Below the pieces are notes generated by a model. The model worked only from the letters and a program-made list of their open reading frames with translations. It ran no database searches and was not told where the DNA came from. This document shows positions 49,360 through 59,075 of a stretch of DNA of 64,000 bases, one piece after another. Source of the DNA: Symbiodinium microadriaticum (lineage: Eukaryota; Sar; Dinophyceae; Suessiales; Symbiodiniaceae). The translations under genes were made by a program, and so were the position numbers. Location: positions 10,040-74,039 of the forward strand of contig LSRX01001664.1 of assembly GCA_001939145.1 (NCBI GenBank), written 5' to 3'. Numbering within the stretch: the stretch's first letter is position 1; the number at the start of each line of letters is the position of its first letter.

Positions 49360-49620
49360 ACACCAAATCCCTACTGCACAAGACAAGCTGTCGAACTCTT
49401 CAAGAACCCCCTGCTACAACCCCCAAAGTCATTTAAGCCCGAACTGCCAGCAGCGTCACAACGCGATGCAGCTCCGAAAAATCCTGAAACTTCCGTAGAA
49501 TCCTGGAGACAGGATCCTAAACCTACAAACCCAAACCAGGATATCGTCGATGTCACGATGAATCACCTCGACGAGCTCAGAAGACTCGCAGGTGCACTTT
49601 CGAGTAGCTCTTTGAACTAG
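49360..49620 (+). CDS. Terminal exon, 86 codons, product unknown
   Basis: After GCCCTGAG the frame is open to TAG at 49618. It contains TRQAVELFKNPLLQPPKSFK, DAAPKNPETSVESWRQDPKP and DIVDVTMNHLDELRRLAGAL. Length and composition are convincing for a protein C-terminus. No ATG in frame, so it is missed by ATG-based scans. An overlapping ATG frame at 49286-49498 is the alternative. Upstream exons were not fixed (49188-49277 may be unrelated). Confidence 0.5.
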   Translation, partial: TPNPYCTRQAVELFKNPLLQPPKSFKPELPAASQRDAAPKNPETSVESWRQDPKPTNPNQDIVDVTMNHLDELRRLAGALSSSSLN

Positions 49621-50274
49621 CGTCCCTGAGGTTTTAAGACTCCGGCTTTTGCTGTTACATATAGGAGCCTAACAAATTACCAGTTACTAGTTGGGCGTTT
49701 ACTAAGCAGGAGAGTAGGTAACCTTTAATTTGTTTTTTTTTTGGGGGGGGGGGATGGTTATCCTCTACAATCCCATAGGGTTAAGCTTTGGTCCCCCAAG
49801 GGTACTGGACAGGTAAGTTTAGGCTTTAGGGCCTAGGGCTAGGATCTAAGATTTTCGGCAACAGCTGCTGCAGGCAGAAATTCAGCATAGAGGCTGACAT
49901 GGCTCATGCTTGTCCTGAGATAATCTAGAGGTCGCTAGAATAAAGTCCCGGATTATCATTATGTAGTTGAGTAAGACGTCAACATACCCCCCCCCCAAAA
50001 AAAAAAAAAACCAATGTTCCTGAGATGCACAAGTCATCTGTCGCGTCGCTCGTCACAGACTTCTGCACACACCCTAAACCCTAAACCCTGAACCCAAAGC
50101 CCTATGCTGGTTATCTTGGCTTCTATTGAGACTCACCTAGAGCCCTACACTGGAAGGCTGTGAGGCCCTAAATATCTATGTGTAGCTCTAAACCTTGTAA
50201 AACTCTAAACCTCTAACTCCTGAACCCTAATCCCTAAAAGCCCTAAGCCCTAAACACTAAGCCCTGACATTCAC
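49621..50274. other. Unique DNA with short C tracts
   Basis: Homopolymer runs (49732-49755, 49987-50010), C tracts 50073-50100 and 50215-50270. No gene that I can support. Confidence 0.5.
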
Positions 50275-50383
50275 TGGGTTCTTGTTAAAGGATTTAATTT
50301 AAGTTACCATAATAATGAAGCCATAATATTTACTGTAGATCCCCATTATGGCAACTCAAATTAAATCCCTGAGCAAGAACCCC
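50275..50383. mobile_element. Family I element
   Basis: TGGGTTCTTGTTAAAGGATT with right arm CAAATTAAATCCCTGAGCAAGAACCCCA region; arms of about 40 bp. C-type tract 50388-50550 follows. Confidence 0.8.
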
Positions 50384-50556
50384 ATAGCCCCTAAACCCTA
50401 AACCCTAGACCCCTAGACCCTTGAGCCCCTAAATCACTATAAATCCTAAATCCTAAACCCGAAACCCTAAGACCCGAAGACCCTAAGACCCTAAACCCTA
50501 AGCCCTAAACCCCTAGACCCCTAAAGCCCTAAAACCTAAACCCTGAGATTTGACAG

Positions 50557-50884
50557 GTGATGGCGAGGGTGTCTCCTCGCTCGTAGATGAGTGCGTGAAG
50601 CAAGTGTGGCTCCTGCACGGTTTTTGGGGGTTTCGGGGTTTAGGGATTTAGGGTTCAGGGTTTAGGGGTTAGGGGTTAGGGGTTTAGGGTTTGCTTTCGG
50701 GGTTTTTGGCTTTGGTCTAGGCATTATGGCTTAGGGTCGGGGAGGTGCCCAGAAGTACTCCTGCACTCGTTACATCAACTAGTATACCATATGTACTTCC
50801 CACAATTGAGGGTACTTAAGGCAATGCAGGAGTTTGTCAGACTGGCCAAGTACGGAAGAAGCAATGCAGCTGGTGTCCCATTAA
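50557..50884 (+). CDS. Two exons, terminal, product unknown
   Basis: Exon 50557-50619 encodes DGEGVSSLVDECVKQVWLLH between TTTGACAG and GTTTTTGG. Exon 50841-50884 encodes WPSTEEAMQLVSH and TAA, in matching phase after a sequence resembling a decayed family A right end (CAGGAGTTTGTCAG). Family unknown. Confidence 0.43.
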
Positions 50885-50921
50885 TTGGGAAACCCTGCAG
50901 ATCCTACGGAGAAAGGAGTCT

Positions 50922-51086
50922 CTAAACCCTAAACCCCTAAACCCCTAAATCCTAAACCCAAACCCCTAAACCCTCAACCCTGAACCCTAAACCCCTAAAC
51001 CCCTAAACTCCTAAACCCTAAACCCTAAATCATGAACCCTAAACCCTGTTGAGAGCTTGGTCTTCGGGGTTGCCCCAATTCGGGAG
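50922..51086. repeat. C-type tract
   Basis: CCCCTAAA and CCCTAAA repeats to 51050, then unique sequence ending TTCGGGAG. Confidence 0.75.
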
Positions 51087-51384
51087 TCTGGCATCCCTGC
51101 CTCTACACGACACATGGGAACGACTCCGGCAGAACGTAGTGCACAGGTTCTTTAAAAAAACAACATAGGCTTTTTAAACCTATGCACTATGGTGCTTTAA
51201 ACAACAACATAGGCCTCGTTAAACCTGTGCGCTATGGTGTGTTAAAAGCCTATGTCGTTAACCTTAGACGCAGAGAGCCCAATGCTTCGCAACTGATCAA
51301 GCTTCCTTCGCTGATGGAGGTGGCCTTCACCGGACCATACATCCCGGTACTCGAAAACCAGATCCTGATCAGAATAATCGGAAG
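51087..51384 (+). CDS. Two exons, product unknown
   Basis: Exon 51087-51146 (LASLPLHDTWERLRQNVVH) and exon 51268-51384 (REPNASQLIKLPSLMEVAFT then GPYIPVLENQILIRIIG) join in phase across a 121-bp intron (GTTCTTT to ACCTTAG). The exit at 51385 is GCCCTAAAT, a GC site at the start of a C tract. Other frames in both exons are open, but this pair is the most protein-like. No family recognised. Confidence 0.48.
51147..51267. repeat. Intron with 49-bp tandem repeat
   Basis: Two copies of a unit with AACAACATAGGC, TTAAACCT and TATGGTG (about 51160 and 51209), plus a partial inverted third copy (AAAAGCCTATGTCGTT). Confidence 0.75.
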
Positions 51385-52035
51385 GCCCTAAATACCCCTA
51401 AACCCCTAAACCTCTAAACCCCTAAACCCGCACCTAGTGATTATGCATTCTGGACTCTACAAAACCCTACAAAGCCTCGAGAAAGCTGTTCTAGACTCGT
51501 TTGAAGATCAGGGTTGACTCTCTACAAGAAACCAGTATACTCCAAAACGATTCTTTTTAAGACCTTGAAGCATCTCCCTAAACCCTCAACCCTAAAATCT
51601 AAACCCTAAAATCTAACCCCCTAAACCCTAAACCCTAAACCCCTAAACCCCTATAGACCCCTAAACCCCTAAACCCTAAAGCCCTAAACCCTAAACTTCT
51701 AAACCCTAAACCCCTAAGCCCCAAAACCCTAAACTTCTAGGGGTATTTTCTAGCCTGTAGTTTTTGGCAGCGCCAGGCAGCAAGCCTACGGGACGTCACG
51801 GGCTCGGAGTGGTTTTGGGGTTTTAGGGATTTTAGGGTTTTGGGGAGGAGGGATTTGGGTTTTAGGGCTTAGGGTTTAGGTTTGAGGGGACTAGGGCCTA
51901 GGGATTTGGGCTTAGGGTTTAGGGTTTTATGGTTTTAGAGTTTAGGGTTTTAGGGATTTTAGGGATTTTAGGGATTTTAGGGTTTAGGGTTTGGGGGATT
52001 AGTAGGATTTGGGTTCAGGGTTCGTCTGATTCAAG
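51385..52035. repeat. C then G tracts
   Basis: C-type 51387-51430 and 51575-51740; small open core 51770-51812; G-type 51815-52020 with repeated TTTTAGGGATTTTAGGG. Confidence 0.75.
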
Positions 52036-52107
52036 GTACCCAGCACTGGTTCTGCTCAGCGGAGACATGCTGCAGTCGGAGAGTTCGTGTGAACAATCGG
52101 ATGAGAG
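52036..52107 (+). CDS. Candidate exon
   Basis: YPALVLLSGDMLQSESSCEQ then SDE between ATTCAAG and GTGTGGGG. Phase 2 in and out. Family unknown. Confidence 0.42.
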
Positions 52108-53164
52108 GTGTGGGGTGTACAGGGGACAATAGTTGTTCCTTAGGGTTCCCATTATATAGTAATGATAATAATACTAATGATAAACAAATAATGATAATAA
52201 GAATAATAAGAATTCTCGTAGTACAACCTACCCCAAAACTCAAAACCCTCTGAAGGTTTACACGCAGGGTGGTATGTGCAGTAACCTCAGTGAAGGGTTG
52301 TTAAGTTGTGTAGCTACTGGAGGCGTCAGTGTCTAGAGCCTTCAGCGTTTAGTAGGATTTCGTAAGTGGCATTAGGACAAGCAGAAGTTGTAGCAATCGT
52401 CGTGGTGGTGGTGGTGGTGGTGGTGGTGAGTTGTGGTTTTGGTGGTAGTTTGCGGTACTAAGGCTAGGCGTAGTGGTAGTCGTTGTCGTAGTCATCGTAG
52501 GAATATGTAGTAGCAGCAGCAGTAGGTGTAGGTATAGGAGCTGTGCAAGTAGGAGCGGGAGTCGGAGTGGGAGGAGAAGTAAGAGTAGCAAAATCTCCTT
52601 TTCCGCAGTCTTTTGGAACTATGTGCTAGGTGCGATTCCCAAACTAGCTTCAGACTCTCGGGTTTCAGGTGTGAGATAGTCTGCAAGAAGTAAGTGGCCT
52701 TGCCCTCTTTGCGAGACTGTAGACTTTTTTGGATATTTTAGCTTGAGTCATTGAGTCGTCGAACTCCAATCTAACCACAAATGACTCGTTGCTCGTATGC
52801 CGCCTTAAACTGTGAGCCTATGCTAAAGTAACGGCCCCAACAAACATCATAAACCTTGCCGTGCCCTTTGTAAACCCTAAACCCTGCACCCTAAACCCTA
52901 AAAACCCTAAAAATCCTAAAACCCTGAACCCAAACCCCCTAATCCCCTAAACCCCCAGACCCCTAAACCCTATTCCAATTATTAAGGCTTCTACATCACT
53001 TAGTATTATATACACCAAAACCCTATTCTAATTATTAAGGCCTCTACAGTACTTTTAGTAGAATATACCAAAAAAGCCAAAACCCTATTCTCATTATTAA
53101 GGCCTCTACATTACTTAGCAAAATATCCCCCAAAACCCTAGGCCACTACATTTCTCAGGATGAG
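52108..53164. other. Unique DNA, triplet repeat, family K array
   Basis: ATA-rich block 52150-52215, a perfect GTG run 52404-52428, C tract 52870-52975, and three tandem family K ends (52973-53130) each with CCCTATTCTAATTATTAAGG. No gene that I can support. Confidence 0.55.
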
Positions 53165-53800
53165 CCTTGCTGACCTCTGCACCATGCGGCAGTGCAGCGC
53201 CCTCATGATCTTGTGTGTGTGTGCTGACCTGCTCGGGCCTAGAAGTCCAGAGTTTGTGGCCCTAAGCCCTAAGCCCCAAAGCCTAAACCCTAAACCCTAA
53301 GCCCTAAACCCTAAGCCCTAAACCCGAAACCCTAAGACCGAAAACCTAAACCCTAAACCCTAAACCGTTGGGTTTCAGGTGTAGAGCTTAGTTTGGATTG
53401 TGGGCTTCGCATGAAAGGGTCAAGGTCTGGCTCAAGAGTTGTTAGGTTTTAGGGTTTATGGTTTTAGGGCTTTAGGGGTTTAGGGCTTTAGGGGTTTAGG
53501 CCCTTAGGGTTTAGGGTTGTTAGAGATTAGGGTTTAGAGTTTCGGGTTCAGGGATTACAGTTTAGGGTTTGGAGTTTAGGGTTCATAGATAGGTTCAGGG
53601 TTTAGAGTTTAGGGTTCAAGGGTCTACAGTTTAGGGTTTAGGGTTGGGGGTTTAGGGTCTAGAGTTTAGGGTCTAGGGTGTAGGGTTGAGACACTTGGAT
53701 GCTTGTAGGCTGCTACGCCTCAGGGTTTTGCGTGATGATTGTCACAAGGTGCAGTCGCCATCGTTTGTTGTACACATTCCTTTGCACCCTTGTGCTATGA
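53165..53800 (+). CDS. Three terminal exons, product unknown
   Basis: Exon 53165-53258 encodes LADLCTMRQCSALMILCVCA then DLLGPRSPEFV, exit GC. Exon 53387-53445 encodes LSLDCGLRMKGSRSGSRVV, exit GTTTTAGGG. Exon 53749-53800 encodes CSRHRLLYTFLCTLVL and TGA. Phases match at both joins. Intron 1 is a C tract (53259-53386) and intron 2 starts with a G tract (53446-53690). Family unknown. Confidence 0.48.
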
Positions 53801-54301
53801 TCTTGCTATGTGGATGGCAACCATCATCCTAAGCCGCCATGCGAAGTCCTAGGCCGGTCATTCCTTAACTACTCCCTCCCTGCCCAGCTGGACAGAACGA
53901 TTTCCACAGCTCAGGGTACATAAGTCCCTGCAGGATTTCGTTCATCTGCACTTGGACCCCTGCGCCGAGACCAGTCAGTAGCCCTAAACCTTAAACCGTA
54001 AACCCTAAACCCTAAGCACCCTAAACACCCTAACCCTAAACCCTAAGCCCTAAACCGTAAACCCTAAATCCTTTCTGTTCTACCCAGGGCGAAGGTTTAG
54101 GGTTTCTTGGTCGGGAGCTTGGGGCTCAGGGTTTGCCGTTTTGCCGCTGTATTTCTGGACTTTGAACCCTGGGTTTAGGGTTTAGGGTTTATAGGGTTCA
54201 GGGTTTGGCAGGGTATAGGGCTTTAGGGTTTAGGGTTTTAGGGTTTAGGTTTTGGGGTTTATCCCTCAACCCTAACCTTAAACCCTAAGCCCTAATCCGG
54301 T
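53801..54301. repeat. Unique DNA, C, G and C tracts
   Basis: C-type 53980-54075, G-type 54090-54260, short C-type 54265-54297. Confidence 0.65.
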
Positions 54302-54418
54302 ATGGTGAAGCATCGGGTGAAGGAATCCTTCGACGCAGGAGACAGGCCCACTCCCTGCCGCCAGGGCACGGACGCGATCTTGAAGCACCTCTATAATATA
54401 CCAATAATATACCCATGA
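54302..54418 (+). CDS. Short ORF or exon
   Basis: ATG at 54302: MVKHRVKESFDAGDRPTPCR then QGTDAILKHLYNIPIIYP and TGA. It could be internal with an earlier GT. Unknown. Confidence 0.35.
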   Translation: MVKHRVKESFDAGDRPTPCRQGTDAILKHLYNIPIIYP

Positions 54419-54435
54419 TCTCCGTAATAAAGCTA

Positions 54436-54596
54436 TGATATACTGTACTATACTATACTATACTATACTATACTATACTATACTATACTATACTATACTA
54501 TACTATACTATACTATACTATACTATGCTATACTGTATTATGCTATACTATGCTATACTATACTATACTATACCATACTATACAGTACTATACTAG
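54436..54596. repeat. TATAC pentanucleotide microsatellite
   Basis: About thirty copies of CTATA with few substitutions. Confidence 0.95.
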
Positions 54597-54656
54597 AGGC
54601 ATGTACAGATATAATTATAGTATACCTGCTTCTGTATTCGAGCCACGCTGGTTCAG

Positions 54657-54941
54657 ATGCCGGACCTGCTGTCCGAGGAGGCAGCCGCACGAGCCACTGC
54701 GGCAAGCCATGCAAGGTTTAGGGCTTCGGGTTTAGGCCATGCAAGGAGGGGCGGCGATGTCGGAACGAGCCGAAGGAGAAGCGGACTAAGCAGATTCGTG
54801 TGGTCCAGCCTGGGTTCTACGTGCCAATGCAGATGCAAGGCCCGCAGCCACACGGAGGATACCATCCAATCGCATACTCCTCCGCGTTTGTGATCAAGCC
54901 CCTCATAAAGCCTCACCAGTACCCTAATCACTCGATGCTAA
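54657..54941 (+). CDS. Two exons split by a 30-bp telomere-like insert
   Basis: Exon 54657-54715 (AGPAVRGGSRTSHCGKPCK) and exon 54746-54941 (RNEPKEKRTKQIRVVQPGFY then VPMQMQGPQPHGGYHPIAYS and SAFVIKPLIKPHQYPNHSML). The second is clearly protein-like over 65 codons. The separator 54716-54745 (GTTTAGGG to CATGCAAG) is 30 bp and, if kept, brings TAG into frame. GCCATGCAAGG flanks it on both sides. An intron of 30 bp would be very short; a frameshifted pseudogene is the alternative. An ATG frame over the same region (54657-54893) is less convincing downstream. Family unknown. Confidence 0.48.
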
Positions 54942-54988
54942 GCCCCAACCCTAAACCCTAAACCCTAATCACTCGATGCTCAGCCCCA
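54921..54988. repeat. 27-bp direct repeat around a short C tract
   Basis: ACCCTAATCACTCGATGCTA... at 54921-54947 recurs at 54962-54988 with one mismatch; 14 bp of CCCTAAACCC-like sequence lie between. The first copy is the end of the exon above. Confidence 0.85.
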
Positions 54989-55408
54989 TACTCGTTTGCA
55001 GGGTTTCAGGGATTCGGGGTTTCAAGATTTAGGGTTTGCAGAGCTCGGCATTGTAGGATTTGAATTAGGGTTGCAGGGGTAACGGTTGTAGCGTGTGGGG
55101 GAGTGTAGGGCTTTAAGGTTAGGTAAATTTTAAATAACGTTTTAGGGTTTAGGGTTTATAATTTACAATATATAATTCGGTGCCTGATATTTGCAGTTTC
55201 GGGTTTGCGCGGCGATGGAATGATTACCCGGGTTAGGGGTTCATTCCAGGTAGCTTTGCGGGATGTGTTGGGCCCAGGCGACAGATCGTAGTCTCCCACG
55301 CCAAGTAATTCCGAAACCCAGACACCCCAAATCGTAAAACCCCAACCCTCTTTAAGCTCTTTTAGGGTTTAGGGCCTGAAACCCGTCTCTGTGAATCTTA
55401 AATTAAGC
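54989..55408. repeat. G-type tract and unique DNA
   Basis: Degenerate G tract 55000-55165; a small open piece after TTCCAG at 55240 (VALRDVLGPGDRS). Confidence 0.55.
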
Positions 55409-55517
55409 TACGGTTGATGCTATAAATCCTGCATTGCCCATATAGTAAAGAATATATCATAATTCCCATAGTTTAGGGTCCTTAAGGTAATCCAGGATTT
55501 ATATATCATCAACAGTA
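55409..55517. mobile_element. Family A element
   Basis: TACGGTTGATGCTATAAATC to TATATATCATCAACAGTA. Confidence 0.85.
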
Positions 55518-55578
55518 CGAGCGCTCCAAGCGATTTTCAATGCCACGGAGAACCTCACAAGACCTCTGCTGGCCCTTG
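55516..55578 (+). CDS. Candidate exon after a family A element
   Basis: YERSKRFSMPRRTSQDLCWP then L, between the family A CAACAG and GTAAACC. Followed by a G tract 55580-55740. Family unknown. Confidence 0.4.
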
Positions 55579-55740
55579 GTAAACCAAACAGTTTAGGGTG
55601 TAGGGTTTAGGGTTTAGCGGTGTAGGGTTTAGGGGTTTAGGGTTTAGGATTTAGGGTTTAGGATTTAGGGTTTAGGGTTTAGGATTTAGGGTTTAGGATT
55701 TAGGGGTTTAGGGGTTTAGGGGTTTAGGGTTTAGGGCACC

Positions 55741-56183
55741 TAATAACTACGCAAACTCCTTCGATCCTAGGGTACTACTAGGGAGAGCCCTTAGAACAGA
55801 ACCCCTCTGAAGCCTACGTATGGCTCTCTTAGAAAGGGGAACCTTATTGAGAGGGTCTGTATCCCCAAAGGTCCCCCTAATCCTAACTCCTGTTCTTCAA
55901 CCAAGCATCCTATAAGCAATAAGCTTTAATAAATCGTAAACCCTAAACCCTGAAACCACCTAAACCCTAAGCCCTAAACCCTAACCTTTTTAAATCGTAA
56001 GCCCTAAACCCCTGAAGCCACGGAAACCCTAAACCCTGAAACCGCCTAAGCCCTAAACCCCTGAAGCCACGGAAACCCTAAACCCTGAAACCGCCTAAAC
56101 CCTAAACCCCAAACCCTAAGCCCAAAACCCTGAAATCACCTAAGCCCTAGAAACCCCTGAAGCCACGGAAGCTCCTATTCGAG
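55741..56183. repeat. C tract with GAAGCCACGG units
   Basis: 55936-56165 is C-type with a roughly 50-bp unit holding CTGAAGCCACGGAAACCC at 56014, 56063 and 56159. Confidence 0.75.
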
Positions 56184-56282
56184 GTTTGGCCACCTTCGTT
56201 CAGGATTGCAAAGTCAAAGTCTCTTTGTTTCTCCACGCCAGGGCCTGATATTTCCTTTAAGGAAGGGAGGGGGTTCCTTTGA
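56184..56282 (+). CDS. Candidate terminal exon
   Basis: After ATTCGAG: VWPPSFRIAKSKSLCFSTPG then PDISFKEGRGFL and TGA. Family unknown. Confidence 0.38.
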   Translation, partial: VWPPSFRIAKSKSLCFSTPGPDISFKEGRGFL

Positions 56283-57204
56283 GGGTTTATAAGGGTAAAG
56301 GGGGGGAGAGTATCTTTTCCTTTAAGGAACTTAGATCGCCAATGGGAGAACTTTAAACTTTTTTGGCTTAGGTCTATCCTACAGAGTTTGTGAACTTTGT
56401 TGGGCCTGGTTGTTGAAGAAGAGAGGGAAGAGTTCCAAAACAGGATTTATGGTTTAGAGTTTCGGGGTTTAGGGTTTTGGCGGTTTAGGGTTTCGGGTTT
56501 CGGGCTTGTGACTGTTTTTGTTTTGAGGGTTGAGGGCTTTAGGCTTTGCGGCCTCAGGGCTTCAGGGGTTGGATTTTTTTTGTTGGTTTAGGGCTTAGGG
56601 TTTAGGGTTCAGGGCTTCAGGGCTTCAGGGGTTGGATTTTTTTTTTTTTTTTGGGGGGGGGTTGCGAGGTACAGGTGTAGGGCGAGTGTCGTGGTTTCGG
56701 GCTTCCTGACAGGTCTGCACTCTAGGGCCCTGTTTCCTAGCCCATAGCGTGCCTATATAGTAGAATGTAGGGTTTCTATCTGTATTAGGAATTGGTATTA
56801 TGATTTGGGAAAGTATCCCCCATAACAGTACCTAGGACCCTGTTTCCTAACATACCGCCTCAACCTAGGGGGCCGTAAAGATTGAGTCTTTAGGCTGGCA
56901 GGATACAACTTGGTAGATTTTGCAGAAGGACAAAAGTAGGACAAGCTTATGATCTGTTTGGCCGGCATGATGCCAAATGAGCGCGGTTTTGACAGCATCA
57001 GTGGGTCGTTCATGGAGTCTTAAGTTCTTGAGTGGGAGGGTTGAGCCATTCCTGCTTTGCGCTTTGCGACCGAGTCTTCCGTGTTCAGTGATAGGGGCTT
57101 TAGGGTTTGTAGCTTGCTGGAATGGTTTATGATGGTTTATGTATCGAAACCTAGCCTATTGCTACCATGCAAAGTTTTCACGTAGCACGTGTCAACCTCG
57201 AAAT
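56283..57204. other. G tract and unassigned DNA
   Basis: G-type 56445-56620, poly-T/poly-G 56635-56665. Open frames on both strands at 56800-57010, none convincing. Confidence 0.45.
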
Positions 57205-57299
57205 GGGTAGTTATCTAAATTCCGGTCCCTTTTGGATCCATATTATAAGGGCGCCGTACTATATTAGGGACCTAAAACGGGACCCTAAGTTAGCTACCC
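57205..57299. mobile_element. Family F element
   Basis: GGGTAGTTATCTAAATTCCG to GGGACCCTAAGTTAGCTACCC. The next 24 bp (AAATATGAACCCTGAAACCC...) also follow the copy at 58378. Confidence 0.8.
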
Positions 57300-58377
57300 A
57301 AATATGAACCCTGAAACCCCGAAACCTTAAACCCCAACACCCCGAAGTCCTCTACCCCAAAACCCCCCCTGCCCCGACCCCCTGACCCCAACCTCTAAAC
57401 TCCTGAACGCTATAAACTTCTGACGGGAAGGATGGCTCTGAAGAGCCCAGGAACTTGATCCTTCGATCATTTTCTTGAGTCCTTGCAGTATCGTTTGTTT
57501 GGGTTTTTTTTGACGTTCTGCTCCGGATTTGTACTTTTTAAACTCAAGGAATCTCTTTCAGCCATAAACGTGCATGTTCCTATTGCAGGGTAGGGCCCAG
57601 GTACTTCAACACGATATGCACCGGCCACACCACGATCTTCTTGCGAACCAGAAGAGTAGGCCTCACAACGACGGATTCTTTCGTGTTGTATGCTTGAAAC
57701 CAGTAGAATGATGAGCCCAATGCCGTAACGTGACAAGCATTGCTTGTGTATACCAGTGGAGCATGAACAGAGTCCCGGGCTCTTTGCTCGAAACCCATGA
57801 TGCTGGAGTCTCTGGCAAGCAATTTTGGTTTGATTTTCCGCTTTGTTCAAGATCGCTTTCCGACGTGTTCAAACGTTGCACTCGTATTAGCAAAGTCGTT
57901 GCCCTTTGGAGCTGTTGTACACTCTTCAAACCATAAACCTGAACTCTAAGCCACTAAACCCTATATCCTAAACCCGAAGCCCTAAACCCGGAACCCTAAT
58001 CCGACCCCATCCGCTCAAGGAAAACGCCCAGAAAAGCGACGGCTCCTTCGTGATGCCCTGTACTCAGATGTGCGGGAGTCATGGTCTTCCAGTTTCAGGA
58101 TACTCGAAGGGTTAATATTAATCGGGCTTTAGATTTTTTCGGGCATTGGGTTTAGGATTTTGTCGGATTCAGTGAAATCAGAGGTTTCTCAAACTGTTTC
58201 CTTTACGGGTGCCGCCAGCTTCCGCCACGGATTCTGTCAGGGTGTGGGTTTACTGCTTGAGGTGTACAGTTCAGCGGGGCAAGCTACTGGTCGACGTTTA
58301 GCATTGAGGGTTCAGCACTGCAAACATGAAGTTGCGAGTGTAAGAGTTTGTTTGGTGGGTGGATTCAGGACATATAT
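57300..58377. other. C tract and coding-like unique DNA
   Basis: C-type 57300-57420. 57460-57940 has open frames on both strands (minus: YTSNACHVTALGSSFYWFQA; plus: GSLLETHDAGVSGKQFWFDF), strand undecided. C-type 57935-57990. Confidence 0.4.
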
Positions 58378-58588
58378 GGGTAGTTTTCTAAATTAAAGTC
58401 CTTCTTCAGGGTCCTTATTATAAGGGTGCCGTAAGATTTTGGGGACGTAAACCGGGACCCTACTTTAGAGAACTACCCAAATATGAACCCTGAAACCCCG
58501 AAAAAAGTCCCTCTTCAGGGTCCATATGACAAGGGTGCCGGATAACATTGGGGACGTAAAGAGGGACTCTACTCTTAGAGAACTACCC
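58378..58588. mobile_element. Family F element plus second partial copy
   Basis: Complete copy 58378-58478 and, 22 bp later, a copy lacking its left arm (58501-58588), both with core AAGGGTGCCG and right end TTAGAGAACTACCC. Confidence 0.75.
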
Positions 58589-58739
58589 GTGTAGGGTTCA
58601 GGGTTTAGGGTCCAGGGAGTGAAGCTGCAGGATCTAGGATTGGGGACTTTCCGAAAATTAGGGGTACCGGGTTCCTTTAAAGGGTTCCTACAAGGGATCT
58701 ATAAGGATACTATAGGGGTTTAGGGTTTAGGGTTTAGGG

Positions 58740-58836
58740 GAGTTTCCGACAATAGGGTTACCTTAATTTGGGGTCCTTATAATAAGGATCCTACTAAATG
58801 GGGTACTATATTAGGGTCCGCTATTTTCGGAAACCC
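58740..58836. mobile_element. Family C element
   Basis: GGGAGTTTCCGACAATAGGG to TATTTTCGGAAACCCCC, inserted at the end of a TTTAGGG run. A stray left arm lies at 58644-58675. Confidence 0.8.
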
Positions 58837-58892
58837 CCATATGGTCTACTGCGGAAACTGCTGTTGTCATTTTTCGCCCAAGCCTTTATTCA

Positions 58893-58999
58893 TACTGTTG
58901 ATGATAAATCTCCTTAGCATTACCTTAAGGACCCTAAACTATGGGAATTATGGTATATTCCTTATTATGGGTAATGCAGGATTTATATCATCAACCGTA
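58893..58999. mobile_element. Family A element, reverse
   Basis: TACTGTTGATGATAAATCTC to TATATCATCAACCGTA. The plus strand is open straight through it from an ATG at 58841; I treat that as chance. Confidence 0.85.
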
Positions 59000-59075
59000 G
59001 TTCTTTTTTTGTGGAAGGCAAGGGGGGTTTACGAGTTTTGGGCTTCAGGCTTTATAAGTTAAATGACTTGGCGTC

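Noticed and set aside
58841..59062. 73-codon ORF running through a family A element
   Set aside because: Most of it is the transposon; no sign of coding outside the first 19 codons.
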